A stretch of DNA of 39,970 nt, taken from NCBI GenBank assembly GCA_030041455.1, contig JASHNV010000034.1, forward strand, positions 1 to 39,970, in the 5' to 3' direction. Shown in pieces: positions 8,491 through 16,364 of this stretch. The translations under genes were made by a program, and so were the position numbers. This stretch comes from Spirochaetia bacterium. GTDB taxonomy: Bacteria > Spirochaetota > Spirochaetia > DAHUYW01. The notes under the pieces were generated by a model. It searched no databases and had not been told where the DNA came from. It saw nothing but the letters and a program-made list of their open reading frames with translations. Numbering within the stretch: the first letter of the stretch is position 1; the number at the start of each line of letters is the position of its first letter.

Positions 8491-8572
8491 GGGCGCCTTC
8501 GTGCGCCCGCTCCCGCGCGCGGGCGCTCTTGCCCGCCGCTTCCTTCCGTGCTACAAGGAGGCGGGAGGTCCC

Positions 8573-9274
8573 ATGCGAATCCATTCCCTCGAGCACGCGC
8601 CGTTCGAAGGCCCCGCCCACATCGCGCAGTGGGCGGCCCGCAACGGGCACTCGATCGTCTCGACGCGTCTCTACGAGACCCCCTGGCTCCCGGAGCTCGG
8701 CGACCTCGACCTCCTCCTCGTCATGGGCGGACCGATGAACATCTACGAGGATGTCCGCTATCCCTGGCTTGCGCCCGAGAAGGCGTTCATTCAGGCCGCG
8801 ATCGACGCGGGAAAGGCGGTCCTCGGAGTGTGCCTCGGCGCCCAGCTCGTCGCCGACGCTCTCGGCGCTCAGGTCATCAAGAACGAGGAGCGGGAGATCG
8901 GCTGGTACCCGGTGAAGCTCGAGTGGATGGCGCGCCGCTCGACGCTCTTCGGAGACTTCCCGGAGCGCTTCCCGGCCTTCCATTGGCACGGGGACACGTT
9001 CGGCATTCCGCCGGGCGCTCTCCACATCGCCGGGAACGAGGCGTGCGAGCACCAGGCCTTCGAGTACGAGTCCAAGGTGGTCGGCCTCCAGTTTCATCTC
9101 GAAGCGACCGTCGGCAGCATCGCGGGGCTCGTCGAGAACTGCCGGGAGGAGATTACCCCGGACCCCTTCGTGCAGCGGCTTGAGGAAGGGGTTATGCGCT
9201 CCCGCCCCGAAGACCTCCTCGCCGCCCACGAGCTCCTCGAGAAGCTCCTCGCAAAGCTCGCGCGCGTGCGCTAA
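8573..9274 (+). CDS. Class I glutamine amidotransferase (GMP synthase-like)
   Basis: The stand-alone class I glutamine amidotransferase has 233 residues. The nucleophile elbow GVCLGAQL places Cys87, and QFHLEAT supplies His175 and Glu177, so the Cys-His-Glu triad is complete. LLVMGGPMNIYED (48-60) is the oxyanion-strand region typical of the GMP synthase-like GATase1 group. No synthetase domain follows, so the acceptor is unknown; relatives include gamma-glutamyl hydrolases and small-molecule amidotransferases. ATG 8573 follows AAGGAGG about 11 bases upstream and a second GGAGG nearer. The gene is divergent from dapL. Confidence 0.85.
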   Translation: MRIHSLEHAPFEGPAHIAQWAARNGHSIVSTRLYETPWLPELGDLDLLLVMGGPMNIYEDVRYPWLAPEKAFIQAAIDAGKAVLGVCLGAQLVADALGAQVIKNEEREIGWYPVKLEWMARRSTLFGDFPERFPAFHWHGDTFGIPPGALHIAGNEACEHQAFEYESKVVGLQFHLEATVGSIAGLVENCREEITPDPFVQRLEEGVMRSRPEDLLAAHELLEKLLAKLARVR

Positions 9275-9382
9275 AGGGAGCGCTCCGCGCCTTCGGACCT
9301 GAGTCCCGCTTCAAGGCGCCTTGCGCCTGCTTCGCGCCGCGAGGAGGCCACCCCCTTGCCCGAGCGAGCCTCGTACGAGCCC

Positions 9383-9411
9383 TTGACACCTCGCTCGCCT
9401 CGGGCTACTGT
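9383..9411 (+). promoter_or_regulatory. Promoter of the small zinc-ribbon gene
   Basis: A perfect -35 box TTGACA (9383-9388) is followed 17 bases on by TACTGT (9406-9411), a weak -10 box. The predicted start near 9418 leaves about 34 bases of leader, including GAGGAG before the ATG. Confidence 0.5.
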
Positions 9412-9451
9412 CACGGCCACGTTCCCGGTGTTTTTCTCGCGAGGAGACCGC

Positions 9452-9646
9452 ATGTCCAAGGCTCACAGAGGCAGAGGCATTCGAAACGTTCCGAGTCACG
9501 GCCGAGGCGCTTGCCCGGTGTGCAAGCGCACCGGCGTCAAGGCGCTCTACGAACAGGAAATCAATGGGAAAAAGATCAAGATCTGCAAGCAGTGCAGGGC
9601 CGCGCTCACGCACAACAAGAAGCAGGACGTCGTCGCGACTCTTTGA
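9452..9646 (+). CDS. Small conserved four-cysteine (zinc-ribbon-like) protein
   Basis: The 64-residue basic protein begins MSKAHRGRGIRNVPSHGRG and has two CxxC pairs, CPVC at 21-24 and CKQC at 45-48. They are separated by a beta-hairpin-like stretch (KALYEQEINGKKIKI), a layout expected to bind one zinc ion. Its Lys/Arg richness suggests nucleic-acid or ribosome association, but that is inference. I recall similar small proteins in spirochaete genomes annotated as hypothetical. ATG 9452 follows GAGGAG by six bases. An in-frame start at 9356 would add 32 residues but lies upstream of the likely promoter. Confidence 0.75.
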   Translation: MSKAHRGRGIRNVPSHGRGACPVCKRTGVKALYEQEINGKKIKICKQCRAALTHNKKQDVVATL

Positions 9647-9735
9647 TCCCCCGTCGCTCCGAGGCGCGGTTTCCGCTCCGTGCGAGGAAGCGCGCCGATC
9701 TCGCCTCCTCGCTCCACGAGAATCCAGAGTGCCGC

Positions 9736-10530
9736 ATGCCGTCGAACCAGGCTGACGGCGCGACTCGGGAGACCGCGCTCGTCACCGGCGCGACGAGCGG
9801 GATCGGCTGGCAGCTTGCGAAACGGCTCGCGCTCGGTGGCCGCGCCGTCATCGCAACCGGGCGCGACGCGGGGAAGCTCGCCGAGCTCGGCCGGGAGGCG
9901 CGGGGCGCCGAGATCGTCCCGATCCAAGCCGACCTCGGCGGGAGCGGCGGCGTGGAGAGCCTCCTCGACGCCGTGGGGAGGAGCGGCCGAAGCGTCGACA
10001 TCCTCGTGAACAACGCGGGCTTCGGCGACCACGGGCCGTTTGCCGAGTCCGATCTCGCCCGCCAGATGAGCATGATCGAGGTGAACATCAACGCCCTCGT
10101 GCGCCTCACCCGTCATTTTCTCCCGCCGATGATCGCGCGCCGGCGCGGCCGCATCATGAACGTGGCCTCGACCGCCGGCTTCGTCCCGGGCCCTTTCATG
10201 CCCATTTACTACGCGACGAAGGCCTTCGTTCTCTCGTTCTCGCAAGCGCTCTCTTCCGAGCTCGAGGGGACCGGCGTGACGGTGTCGGCGCTCTGCCCCG
10301 GCGCGACGAGGACGAATTTCGACGTCGTGGCGCGCACCTCCGAGACCCGGCTCTTCGGGCGGCGGGTGATGAGCGCGGAGGCGGTCGCCGACGCCGCGCT
10401 TCGCGGGCTTCTCGCGGGAAAGCGGCTCATCGTTCCCGGCTTTTCGAACAAGGCGGCCGTCGCGCTCCTGCGCCTTTCGCCGCGCTCCGCCGCGCTCAGG
10501 CTCGTCCGGTCGCTGAACTCGAAGCGGTAG
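9736..10530 (+). CDS. Short-chain dehydrogenase/reductase
   Basis: The classical SDR has 264 residues. The cofactor motif TGATSGIG is at 17-24, NNAG at 92-95, the catalytic Ser145 in NVASTAG and Tyr158-x3-Lys162 in YYATK. The charged position after strand 2 is TGRDAGKL, where the Arg favours NADPH. The PG motif (CPGATRTNF) and the C-terminal LRLVRSLNSKR resemble the DltE/YqjQ-like subgroup, often annotated as short-chain oxidoreductases of lipid or sugar metabolism. The substrate cannot be inferred. The start at ATG 9736 has only a weak ribosome site; no better in-frame start fits the N-terminus. It lies 89 bases downstream of the zinc-ribbon gene and probably shares its transcript. Confidence 0.85.
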   Translation: MPSNQADGATRETALVTGATSGIGWQLAKRLALGGRAVIATGRDAGKLAELGREARGAEIVPIQADLGGSGGVESLLDAVGRSGRSVDILVNNAGFGDHGPFAESDLARQMSMIEVNINALVRLTRHFLPPMIARRRGRIMNVASTAGFVPGPFMPIYYATKAFVLSFSQALSSELEGTGVTVSALCPGATRTNFDVVARTSETRLFGRRVMSAEAVADAALRGLLAGKRLIVPGFSNKAAVALLRLSPRSAALRLVRSLNSKR

Positions 10531-10549
10531 CCCGCCCGGGCGGCCGTTC

Positions 10550-10578
10550 TTGAACAACCGGGAACGAATCCGTATGAT
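10550..10578 (+). promoter_or_regulatory. Promoter of murC, predicting a leaderless mRNA
   Basis: TTGAAC (10550-10555), a 17-base spacer and TATGAT (10573-10578) are followed by seven bases (ggggccc) and ATG 10586. The expected start falls on the A of that ATG. A G-rich run precedes the ATG but would not be transcribed. Confidence 0.65.
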
Positions 10579-10585
10579 GGGGCCC

Positions 10586-12049
10586 ATGTCCGATTCTCCG
10601 ATGAGCGGGTCCCTCGCCGGCGTTCCGGTGTATATGACGGGAATCAAGGGCAGCGGGATGGCCGCCCTCGCCGAGCTCCTCACCAAGCGAGGCGCCGTCG
10701 TCTCGGGGTCGGACGTGAGCGAGAAGTTCTACACCGACGAGATCCTGAGGCGCTATCACATCCCCTTCGTCGAGCGTTTCGCGGCGGAAAACGTGCCCGC
10801 CCATGCGAGGGTCGTGATCCACTCCGCCGCCTACAACCCGGAGGAGAATCCCGAGCTCCTGCGCGCGCGCGAGCTCGGGATCCCCGTCCTCGTCTACACC
10901 GAGGCGCTCGGGCTTCTCTCGAAGCTCGCGGACTCAAGCGGCATCTCGGGGGTCAACGGAAAGACGACGACGACCGCCATGGCCGGCGCGATTCTCAAGG
11001 CGCTCAGATTCCCGGTTTCCGTGCTCGCGGGCTCGGCGGTCTCCTCCTTCGAGGACTCGTCGACCCTCGTTCTGGGCGAGAAGTACTTCGTCGCCGAGAC
11101 CTGCGAGTACCGCAGGCATTTCCTGAGCTTTCATCCCTCGCGCATCGTCGTGACGAACGTCGAGCGCGACCATCTCGACTACTTCAAGGACCTCGAGGAT
11201 ATCTACGACGCCTTCGTGGAGTACGCGGGGAGGCTTCCGCGAGGCGGCGAGCTCATCTACTGCGTCGACGATCCCGGAGCGAGGGAGGTGGCGCGGCGCG
11301 CCCTCGAGGCGAGGCCCGATCTCTCGGCGGTGCCCTACGGCCGGAGCGCGGAAGGAGCGTTTCGGATCGTCGAGGAGGGAATCGAGCCCGGGATGAGTTT
11401 CTTCCGCCTCGCGGGGATCTCGCCGGCCTTCAAGCTTCGGGTTCCCGGGCGCCACAACGTCCTCAACGCGGTCGCGGCGATCGCCCTCGCGGTGCATCTC
11501 GCCGAGAAGGAGCGCGGAGCCGTCACCGCCGACGACATGGCCGGAATCGCGGCCGGAGTCGAGGCGTTCGCGGGAAGCAGGCGGAGGAGCGAGATCATCG
11601 GCGAGGCGGGCGGCGTGCTTTTTTTCGACGACTACGGCCACCATCCGACCGCGATTCGCTCGACGCTCTCGGGCCTCCGGGAGTTCTATCCCGGCCGCAG
11701 GATCGTCGTCGACTTCATGTCGCACACCTACTCGCGCACGGGAGCGCTCATCGGCGAGTTCGCCTCGAGCTTTTCCGATGCGGACGTCGTGATTCTCCAC
11801 AAGATCTACGCCTCGGCGCGCGAGCGCTCCGGCAGCGTCTCGGGAGAGGACCTCTTCCGCCTCACCGCCGAGCGCCATCCGGACGTCCGGTACGTCGAGG
11901 AGCCGATGGACGCCTTCGAGCTCTGCCGATCGCTCCTGCGGCCGGGCGACCTCTTCATCACGATGGGCGCGGGAAACAACTGGCCGCTTGCCCACGCGCT
12001 GCACGCCGCCTACGCGGCAGGCGAGGGAAAGCCCGCGGGTGCGGCATGA
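10586..12049 (+). CDS. murC: UDP-N-acetylmuramate--L-alanine ligase
   Basis: The Mur ligase has 487 residues. It adds L-alanine to UDP-N-acetylmuramic acid using ATP, the first amino-acid step of peptidoglycan synthesis. The N-terminal UDP-binding loop GIKGSGMAAL is at 19-28, the ATP P-loop GVNGKTTTT at 122-130 (most MurC have GTHGKTTT), RHNVLNAVAAIALA marks the central domain, and FFDDYGHHPTAI the start of the C-terminal domain. The peptide ligase Mpl is the main alternative, but the GxxGxGM loop favours MurC. I took ATG 10586 because it fits the promoter; an upstream in-frame TTG (10550) is the -35 box itself. The stop overlaps the yicC start as ATGA. Confidence 0.88.
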   Translation: MSDSPMSGSLAGVPVYMTGIKGSGMAALAELLTKRGAVVSGSDVSEKFYTDEILRRYHIPFVERFAAENVPAHARVVIHSAAYNPEENPELLRARELGIPVLVYTEALGLLSKLADSSGISGVNGKTTTTAMAGAILKALRFPVSVLAGSAVSSFEDSSTLVLGEKYFVAETCEYRRHFLSFHPSRIVVTNVERDHLDYFKDLEDIYDAFVEYAGRLPRGGELIYCVDDPGAREVARRALEARPDLSAVPYGRSAEGAFRIVEEGIEPGMSFFRLAGISPAFKLRVPGRHNVLNAVAAIALAVHLAEKERGAVTADDMAGIAAGVEAFAGSRRRSEIIGEAGGVLFFDDYGHHPTAIRSTLSGLREFYPGRRIVVDFMSHTYSRTGALIGEFASSFSDADVVILHKIYASARERSGSVSGEDLFRLTAERHPDVRYVEEPMDAFELCRSLLRPGDLFITMGAGNNWPLAHALHAAYAAGEGKPAGAA

Positions 12050-12930
12050 AGAGCATGACGGGGTACGGATTCAGCGACCGGCGCACCGAGCGGCTCCATA
12101 TCTCCGTCGAGCTTAAGTCCTACAACAATCGCTATCTCGAGATCATGGTCAGCCTGCCGCAGGCGCTGACTCCGATCGAGCCGAAGGCGAGGGAGTTCCT
12201 TTCCGAGCGCATCGCGCGCGGGCGGGTCGAGCTCACGGTCCGTATGGTCGACTTCCAGCAGGATCTCGCGGTCATTCTCGACGCCAAGGCCGCGACGGCC
12301 TACGCGAAGGTCCTCGCCGATCTCGCGCGGACGATCGGCGCCGAGCCGCGTATCGACGTGCGCGATCTCCTCCAGATGGACGAGCTGCTCGGGGGAAACG
12401 GGCTCCTGAAGGTCGAGCGGAGCACGGATGTCGAGGCGTTCTGGCGCATTCTCGAGCCCGAGATCGCGAGGAGCTTCGCCGAGTTCGAGCGCACGCGCAC
12501 CGCCGAGGGCGAGCTTACCTTCAACGACATCATGAGGAACGTCGCCCTCATCGAGGAGCGGACCGCCGCGATCGCGCGGCACGCCGACTCGATGGAAGGC
12601 GCCATCAAGAAGAACCTCAAGGAGCGCTTCGCGGAGGTGCTCGGCGAGAGTTACGACGAGCAGCGGCTCCTCGCCGAGACCGCGGTGCTTCTCGTGAAGG
12701 CGACCATGTCCGAGGAGATCAGCCGGCTCTCCGGGCACCTCGCGAGCTTCAGGAGTCTCGCCGCCGCCGCGGGGCCGTGCGGCAAGAAGCTCGACTTCCT
12801 GTGCCAGGAGCTCGGCCGCGAGGTGAACACGATCGGATCGAAGAGCGGCATTCTCGAGGTCAACCAAGCGGTCGTGGACGTGAAGGACGCGCTTGAGAAC
12901 ATCCGGGAGCAGCTCCGCAATGTCGAATAG
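12046..12930 (+). CDS. yicC: YicC/YloC-family endoribonuclease
   Basis: The YicC family protein has 294 residues, full length, beginning MKSMTGYGFSDRRTERLHISVELKSYNNRYLEI, which is near-diagnostic. The C-terminal DUF1732 region shows EEISRLSGHLASFR, GKKLDFLCQELGREVNTIGSKSG and the terminal ENIREQLRNVE. Members are reported to be stress-linked endoribonucleases acting on small or structured RNAs; the catalytic detail cannot be read from sequence. The start overlaps the murC stop by four bases and the end overlaps cmk by 11, so the three genes are translationally coupled. Confidence 0.92.
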   Translation: MKSMTGYGFSDRRTERLHISVELKSYNNRYLEIMVSLPQALTPIEPKAREFLSERIARGRVELTVRMVDFQQDLAVILDAKAATAYAKVLADLARTIGAEPRIDVRDLLQMDELLGGNGLLKVERSTDVEAFWRILEPEIARSFAEFERTRTAEGELTFNDIMRNVALIEERTAAIARHADSMEGAIKKNLKERFAEVLGESYDEQRLLAETAVLLVKATMSEEISRLSGHLASFRSLAAAAGPCGKKLDFLCQELGREVNTIGSKSGILEVNQAVVDVKDALENIREQLRNVE

Positions 12931-13459
12931 CCTCAAGATCGCCATCTCCGGCAAGAGCGGCTGCGGCAACTCGACCGTGAGCAGGATCGTGGCCGACCGG
13001 CTGTCGCTGCGCTTCATCAACTATACCTTCCGGAGCATGGCGCAGGAGCGCAATATGAGCTTCGTCGAGTTCTCCCGCCTTGCCGAGGAGGACACGAGCT
13101 ACGACCGTCACCTCGACCGAAAGCAAGTCGAGATGGCGTCGCTCGGCGATTGCGTGCTCGGCTCGCGCTTGGCGATCTGGATTCTCAAGGACGCGGACCT
13201 GCGGGTCTACCTCACCGCCTCGATGGACGTTCGCGCCCGCAGAATCGCGAAGCGGGAGGGCAAGACCTTCGAGCAGGTGCTCGCGGAGACGACGGACCGC
13301 GACCGGCGTGATCGCGCGCGTTACCTCAGACTTTACGGGATCGACAACGACGTCTTCGCGTTCGCGGACCTCGTCGTCGACACCGAAAAGCAGGACGAGT
13401 ACGCGACCGCGGACCTCATCGTCGGGGAGATTCGCACGCGAGGCCTCGACCGGCGCTGA
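12920..13459 (+). CDS. cmk: Cytidylate-kinase-like protein with altered P-loop
   Basis: The small NMP-kinase-like protein has 179 residues from ATG 12920, with GGAGC 10 bases upstream inside yicC. The nucleotide loop at 11-19 reads GKSGCGNST: the Walker A lysine is replaced by Asn17, although the short spacing to SxxVSRIVADRL and the downstream DRKQVEMA and GSRLAIWIL segments fit the archaeal/spirochaete CMP-kinase type. TASMDVRARRIAKREGKT resembles the NMP-kinase lid. It probably phosphorylates CMP/dCMP, but the missing lysine makes activity uncertain without comparison to characterised relatives. The position after yicC in a coupled cluster supports a housekeeping role. Confidence 0.75.
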   Translation: MSNSLKIAISGKSGCGNSTVSRIVADRLSLRFINYTFRSMAQERNMSFVEFSRLAEEDTSYDRHLDRKQVEMASLGDCVLGSRLAIWILKDADLRVYLTASMDVRARRIAKREGKTFEQVLAETTDRDRRDRARYLRLYGIDNDVFAFADLVVDTEKQDEYATADLIVGEIRTRGLDRR

Positions 13460-13737
13460 GCGAGAGCCGCGCGAGGCCTTCCGCGGACGTTTCCCGACGA
13501 GCGAGGCGGGCGGACGCCCGGTCCCTTCCCGGCCTCTTCGCGGATTGCACCGTCACCTTTCTCCGATTCGTCCCTTCCCCGCAAGCTCGACGCGTCTCCC
13601 GCCTCGCGGGAGCGGCTCTCACTTCCAGGGTTTGGGGAAGCGGGTCCGCGATCGATGGAGGCGCGGAGGACGCGCTTGCCCCTCGATCGTCAGGCGGACG
13701 GTGACGCCTCGCCGCGGTAATTCCAGGACCGCGCATA
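13460..13737 (+). other. Non-coding gap between cmk and the rpoZ promoter
   Basis: No frame here shows convincing coding bias. A perfect 7-bp hairpin lies near 13599-13615 (CTCCCGC, loop CTC, GCGGGAG), but no T-run follows, so it is only a weak candidate for the end of the murC-yicC-cmk transcript. I see no tRNA or other known RNA. Confidence 0.5.
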
Positions 13738-13766
13738 TTGTCATTCCCCTCCATTGTTGGTATATT
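13738..13766 (+). promoter_or_regulatory. Promoter of rpoZ-miaA
   Basis: TTGTCA (13738-13743), a 17-base spacer and TATATT (13761-13766) each match consensus at five of six positions. The predicted start near 13773 leaves a 26-base leader containing GCGGAG just before ATG 13799. Confidence 0.7.
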
Positions 13767-13798
13767 CCTTGCTATTCACCCTTGATCGCGGAGTCGTC

Positions 13799-13990
13799 AT
13801 GATCATACCCCTGGATCTCCTCATAGACCGGACCGACAACATCTACGAAATGACCTGCGCCGCGGTCAGGCGCGCCATGCAAATCACCGTCGCCGGGGAT
13901 GAAGAGGTCGACAAGAACGACGGAAAGATCGTCTCCACCGCGATTCGTCAAATCCTCACGAAGAAGGTTGAATACCGCCTCGAGCCCTGA
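13799..13990 (+). CDS. rpoZ: RNA polymerase omega subunit, short form
   Basis: The 63-residue protein (MIIPLDLLIDRTDNIYEMTCAAVRRAMQI...NDGKIVSTAIRQILTKKVEYRLEP) matches the short omega subunit of spirochaetes; E. coli omega has about 90 residues. Omega binds the beta' subunit and helps RNA polymerase assemble. The NIYEMTCAAVRRA helix corresponds to the conserved RFxLVxxAxxRA core, and GKIVSTAIRQIL to the second helix. ATG 13799 has GCGGAG five bases before it; an upstream in-frame TTG (13754) lies inside the promoter. The 3' end overlaps miaA, a neighbour that I recall being conserved in this group. Confidence 0.82.
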   Translation: MIIPLDLLIDRTDNIYEMTCAAVRRAMQITVAGDEEVDKNDGKIVSTAIRQILTKKVEYRLEP

Positions 13991-14939
13991 TCCTGGGGCG
14001 CCGCTCCCGGTCGTGCTCCTCTTCGGGCCGACCGGGGTGGGAAAGACCGGCCTCCTCGCCGAGCAGCTTCGGGGCGAAGCGGAGGTCGTCAACGCGGACT
14101 CCCTCCAGATCTACCGCGGCATGGACATCGGCACCGGCAAGCCCGACCTGCCCACCCGCGCCGCGCTCCCGCACCATCTGATCGACATCCTGGACCCGAA
14201 CGAAGGTTTCAGCGTCGGCGCTTTCGTCGAGGCCGCAGACCGGCTCGTTCCCGAGATTCTCTCGCGAGGCAAGATCCCGGTCGTCTCGGGCGGATCGGCC
14301 TTCTACCTGAAGCACTTCCTGCTCGGCCTGCCCGGCACGCCGCCCGTCGACCCGGCGATTCGCGACGAGCTCAGCCGCGCCGTCGAGCGCCGAGGCGCGC
14401 GCGCTCTCCACGCGGAGCTTGAGGAGGCGGACCCCGAAGCGGCGCGGCGCATCGCGCCGGGCGACCGCTACCGGATCGTGCGCGCCCTTGAGATCGTGCG
14501 ATCGGCGGGCCGGCCCCTCTCGCGGTACGCCCCTCCCGGGGAGCCCCGAACGCGCTACGATTTCCTCGTCCTCGGTCTCGAGCGAGCGCGAGCGGAGCTT
14601 TACCGCCGAATCGACGAGCGGGTCGCCGACATGTTCGCTCGAGGTCTCCTCGCGGAGGTCGGAGCGCTCGTCGAGGCGGGGTACGGTTTTCGGGACCCGG
14701 GAATGCGGGGCATCGGCTACCGCGAGTTCGCCGCGACGCTCGGCGCCGAGCCGCCGCGGGAGCCCGAGGGCGCCGAGCTTGCGTCGCTGCGGGAGCTCGT
14801 CGCGCGCAACTCCCGCCGCTACGCCAAGCGGCAGATAACCTTCTTCCGTTCGCTCCCGCTCGTCCGGTGGGTGGAGGCCGACGACGGGCGGACGGTGCGC
14901 GAGGAGATCGAGAGGTTCATCGGCTCGAGGAGGCGCTGA
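13968..14939 (+). CDS. miaA: tRNA dimethylallyltransferase
   Basis: MiaA, about 323 residues if translation starts at TTG 13968 inside rpoZ. It transfers a dimethylallyl group to A37 of tRNAs reading U-starting codons. The P-loop GPTGVGKT is at 20-27, the DSLQIYRGMDIGTGKP motif at 44-59, and PHHLIDILDP, GGSAFYLKHFLLGLP, RGIGYREF and the C-terminal RNSRRYAKRQITFFR follow in order. The start is uncertain: TTG 13968 is the only start codon before the nucleotide-binding strand that leaves a sensible N-terminus, but its purine-rich stretch (AAGAAGG) directly abuts it, so translation may depend on coupling with rpoZ. The 3' end overlaps the convergent membrane-protein gene by 23 bases. Confidence 0.92.
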   Translation: MNTASSPDPGAPLPVVLLFGPTGVGKTGLLAEQLRGEAEVVNADSLQIYRGMDIGTGKPDLPTRAALPHHLIDILDPNEGFSVGAFVEAADRLVPEILSRGKIPVVSGGSAFYLKHFLLGLPGTPPVDPAIRDELSRAVERRGARALHAELEEADPEAARRIAPGDRYRIVRALEIVRSAGRPLSRYAPPGEPRTRYDFLVLGLERARAELYRRIDERVADMFARGLLAEVGALVEAGYGFRDPGMRGIGYREFAATLGAEPPREPEGAELASLRELVARNSRRYAKRQITFFRSLPLVRWVEADDGRTVREEIERFIGSRRR

Positions 14940-16341
14940 GCTCGGAGGGAATCGCCACGGCCTCCTGCTCGACGTTCTTGATGCTCGTTATCGCCCAGAA
15001 CTTTCCCTCGTTCTTCACCGTCACGAGATCGACGCGCTTCGCGGCGTGGATCCGCATGACGACCTGCGCCTCCGGATCGGCGTCCGGGGGAGCCTCGGGC
15101 ACCCATTTTTCATAGCTCACGGCGAAGCTCCCGTTCGCGTTCTCCGTGATCGAGAGATCCGTGATGCCGTAGACCGCCTCGCCCGGCTTGAGCGGCCGGT
15201 ACCCCTCGCGCCTCCACTCCTCGGGGAGGAGGTAGCCGCTCTTCCCTTCGTAACCCTCCCTCACGCGCGCGGTGACGTAGAGGGTGGTCGCTTCCGTGAT
15301 CTCGGACTTGCCCGCGCCGCCGACGACGCAGTCCTGCATCGCGAGGGAATCGTAGGAGTTGATGCTCGTGTAGAATAGGCGCACCACCGCTTCGGGCGAA
15401 AGGCCGACGGTGATCCGCGGCTTGAGCGCGTTCTTCGCGATCGAGCCTCCCACGAGCCCCACGACGAGGACGATTGCCGCGGTGACGAGGATCATCCTCC
15501 AGTTCCTCTGAACGTATCCCTTGACCCTGAAGCCGGACTCCTGCTTGGCGCGCGCTCTCCCCGCCACGTCCTCGATCGACCGGCGCTCGCCCTCGCTCAG
15601 CGCTCTCGCGAAGCCGTCCCTCGACCAGCGCGAAAGATCGTCGACGAGCTCGGCGAGCCGAGGCGGCGAGGCGAGCGCGCGGGCGACGGACTCCGAGACC
15701 TCGGGCGCGATCTCGGGCGACAGGTAGCGGGGAGGCAGAAAGACCTGCGTCCGCATGCGCTCGTGGAGCTCCTCCTCGCTCGCTCCCTTGAAGGGGAGCT
15801 CGCCGGTGAGGACCCGGTAGGCGAGAAGCGCGAGGAAGAACGACGCGCCGCTCTCCCCGTCGAGATCGGGATGGCTCCAGAGCTCGGTCGAGTCGATCCG
15901 CTCCCGTTCGGTCTGCGAGCTGCGCAGATAGTCGAGAACGCCGCGCGGGAGAAAGAGAAAGCCGTCGCGAAGGAGGGCGACGCCCGCAAGGCGCGGCCGC
16001 GAGAGGTCGGCCTTCCTCTCAAGGAGGAGACGGTAGGCGGCGCCGAGGCGGACGAGCGTCGCGAGCGCGGCCTGCTTGTCCTCGTCGAAGAGCGACGATA
16101 GGGAGCGCCCGTCGGGGTCGGGACCGTAGGCGTAGATGCGCCCCTCGCACTCGATGAGCCCCGCGAGCTCCCATGGCGCGACCTCCTCCCCCCGCACGAT
16201 CCAGCCGGTCTCGCGCCTCGCGTCGAGGAGCTGGCCGCCCACGCCCCGCGTGTGGGAGGAGACCCTGACCCCGAAGAAATCCGTTCCGTCGATGGTGAGC
16301 CTCCCGATCCCCGGAGAGAGCTCGCGGATCGTCACGCCCAC
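14917..16341 (-). CDS. Kinase-like single-pass membrane protein
   Basis: The protein has 474 residues from GTG 16341 (AAGG upstream); GTG 16335 in the same frame is an alternative. Residues 1-270 are cytoplasmic. A stretch at 168-195 (SFFLALLAYRVLTGELPFKGASEEELHERM) resembles the F-G helix region of Ser/Thr protein kinases. I see no glycine-rich loop, catalytic HRD or DFG, so it would be a degenerate kinase fold at best. One membrane helix lies at about 282-302 (RMILVTAAIVLVVGLVGGSIA), followed by a ~170-residue domain that is probably extracytoplasmic (VVRLFYTSINSYDSLAMQDCVVGG..., NTF2-like in feel). Such a layout suits envelope signalling, but the function is unknown. Confidence 0.7.
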   Translation of the reverse strand: MGVTIRELSPGIGRLTIDGTDFFGVRVSSHTRGVGGQLLDARRETGWIVRGEEVAPWELAGLIECEGRIYAYGPDPDGRSLSSLFDEDKQAALATLVRLGAAYRLLLERKADLSRPRLAGVALLRDGFLFLPRGVLDYLRSSQTERERIDSTELWSHPDLDGESGASFFLALLAYRVLTGELPFKGASEEELHERMRTQVFLPPRYLSPEIAPEVSESVARALASPPRLAELVDDLSRWSRDGFARALSEGERRSIEDVAGRARAKQESGFRVKGYVQRNWRMILVTAAIVLVVGLVGGSIAKNALKPRITVGLSPEAVVRLFYTSINSYDSLAMQDCVVGGAGKSEITEATTLYVTARVREGYEGKSGYLLPEEWRREGYRPLKPGEAVYGITDLSITENANGSFAVSYEKWVPEAPPDADPEAQVVMRIHAAKRVDLVTVKNEGKFWAITSIKNVEQEAVAIPSELSASSSR

Positions 16342-16364
16342 TGCACCTTTTCCTTATTCGTCAT
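16332..16364 (-). CDS. Possible 10-residue upstream ORF
   Basis: On the minus strand, ATG 16364 follows AAGGGA by six bases and encodes MTNKEKVQWA before TGA 16334-16332. That stop overlaps the second in-frame GTG of the kinase-like gene as GTGA. It may be a short coupling ORF, or simply show that the true N-terminus arises differently. Evidence is positional only. Confidence 0.25.
   Translation of the reverse strand: MTNKEKVQWA

Noticed and set aside
8529-8557. Promoter-like TTGCCC / TACAAG pair before the amidotransferase gene
   Set aside because: Its start site would fall at or past the AAGGAGG ribosome site, and the -10 match is weak.
9312-9323. 12-base perfect palindrome CAAGGCGCCTTG
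   Set aside because: It has no loop to form a stable RNA hairpin, no T-run, no second copy, and no promoter overlap.
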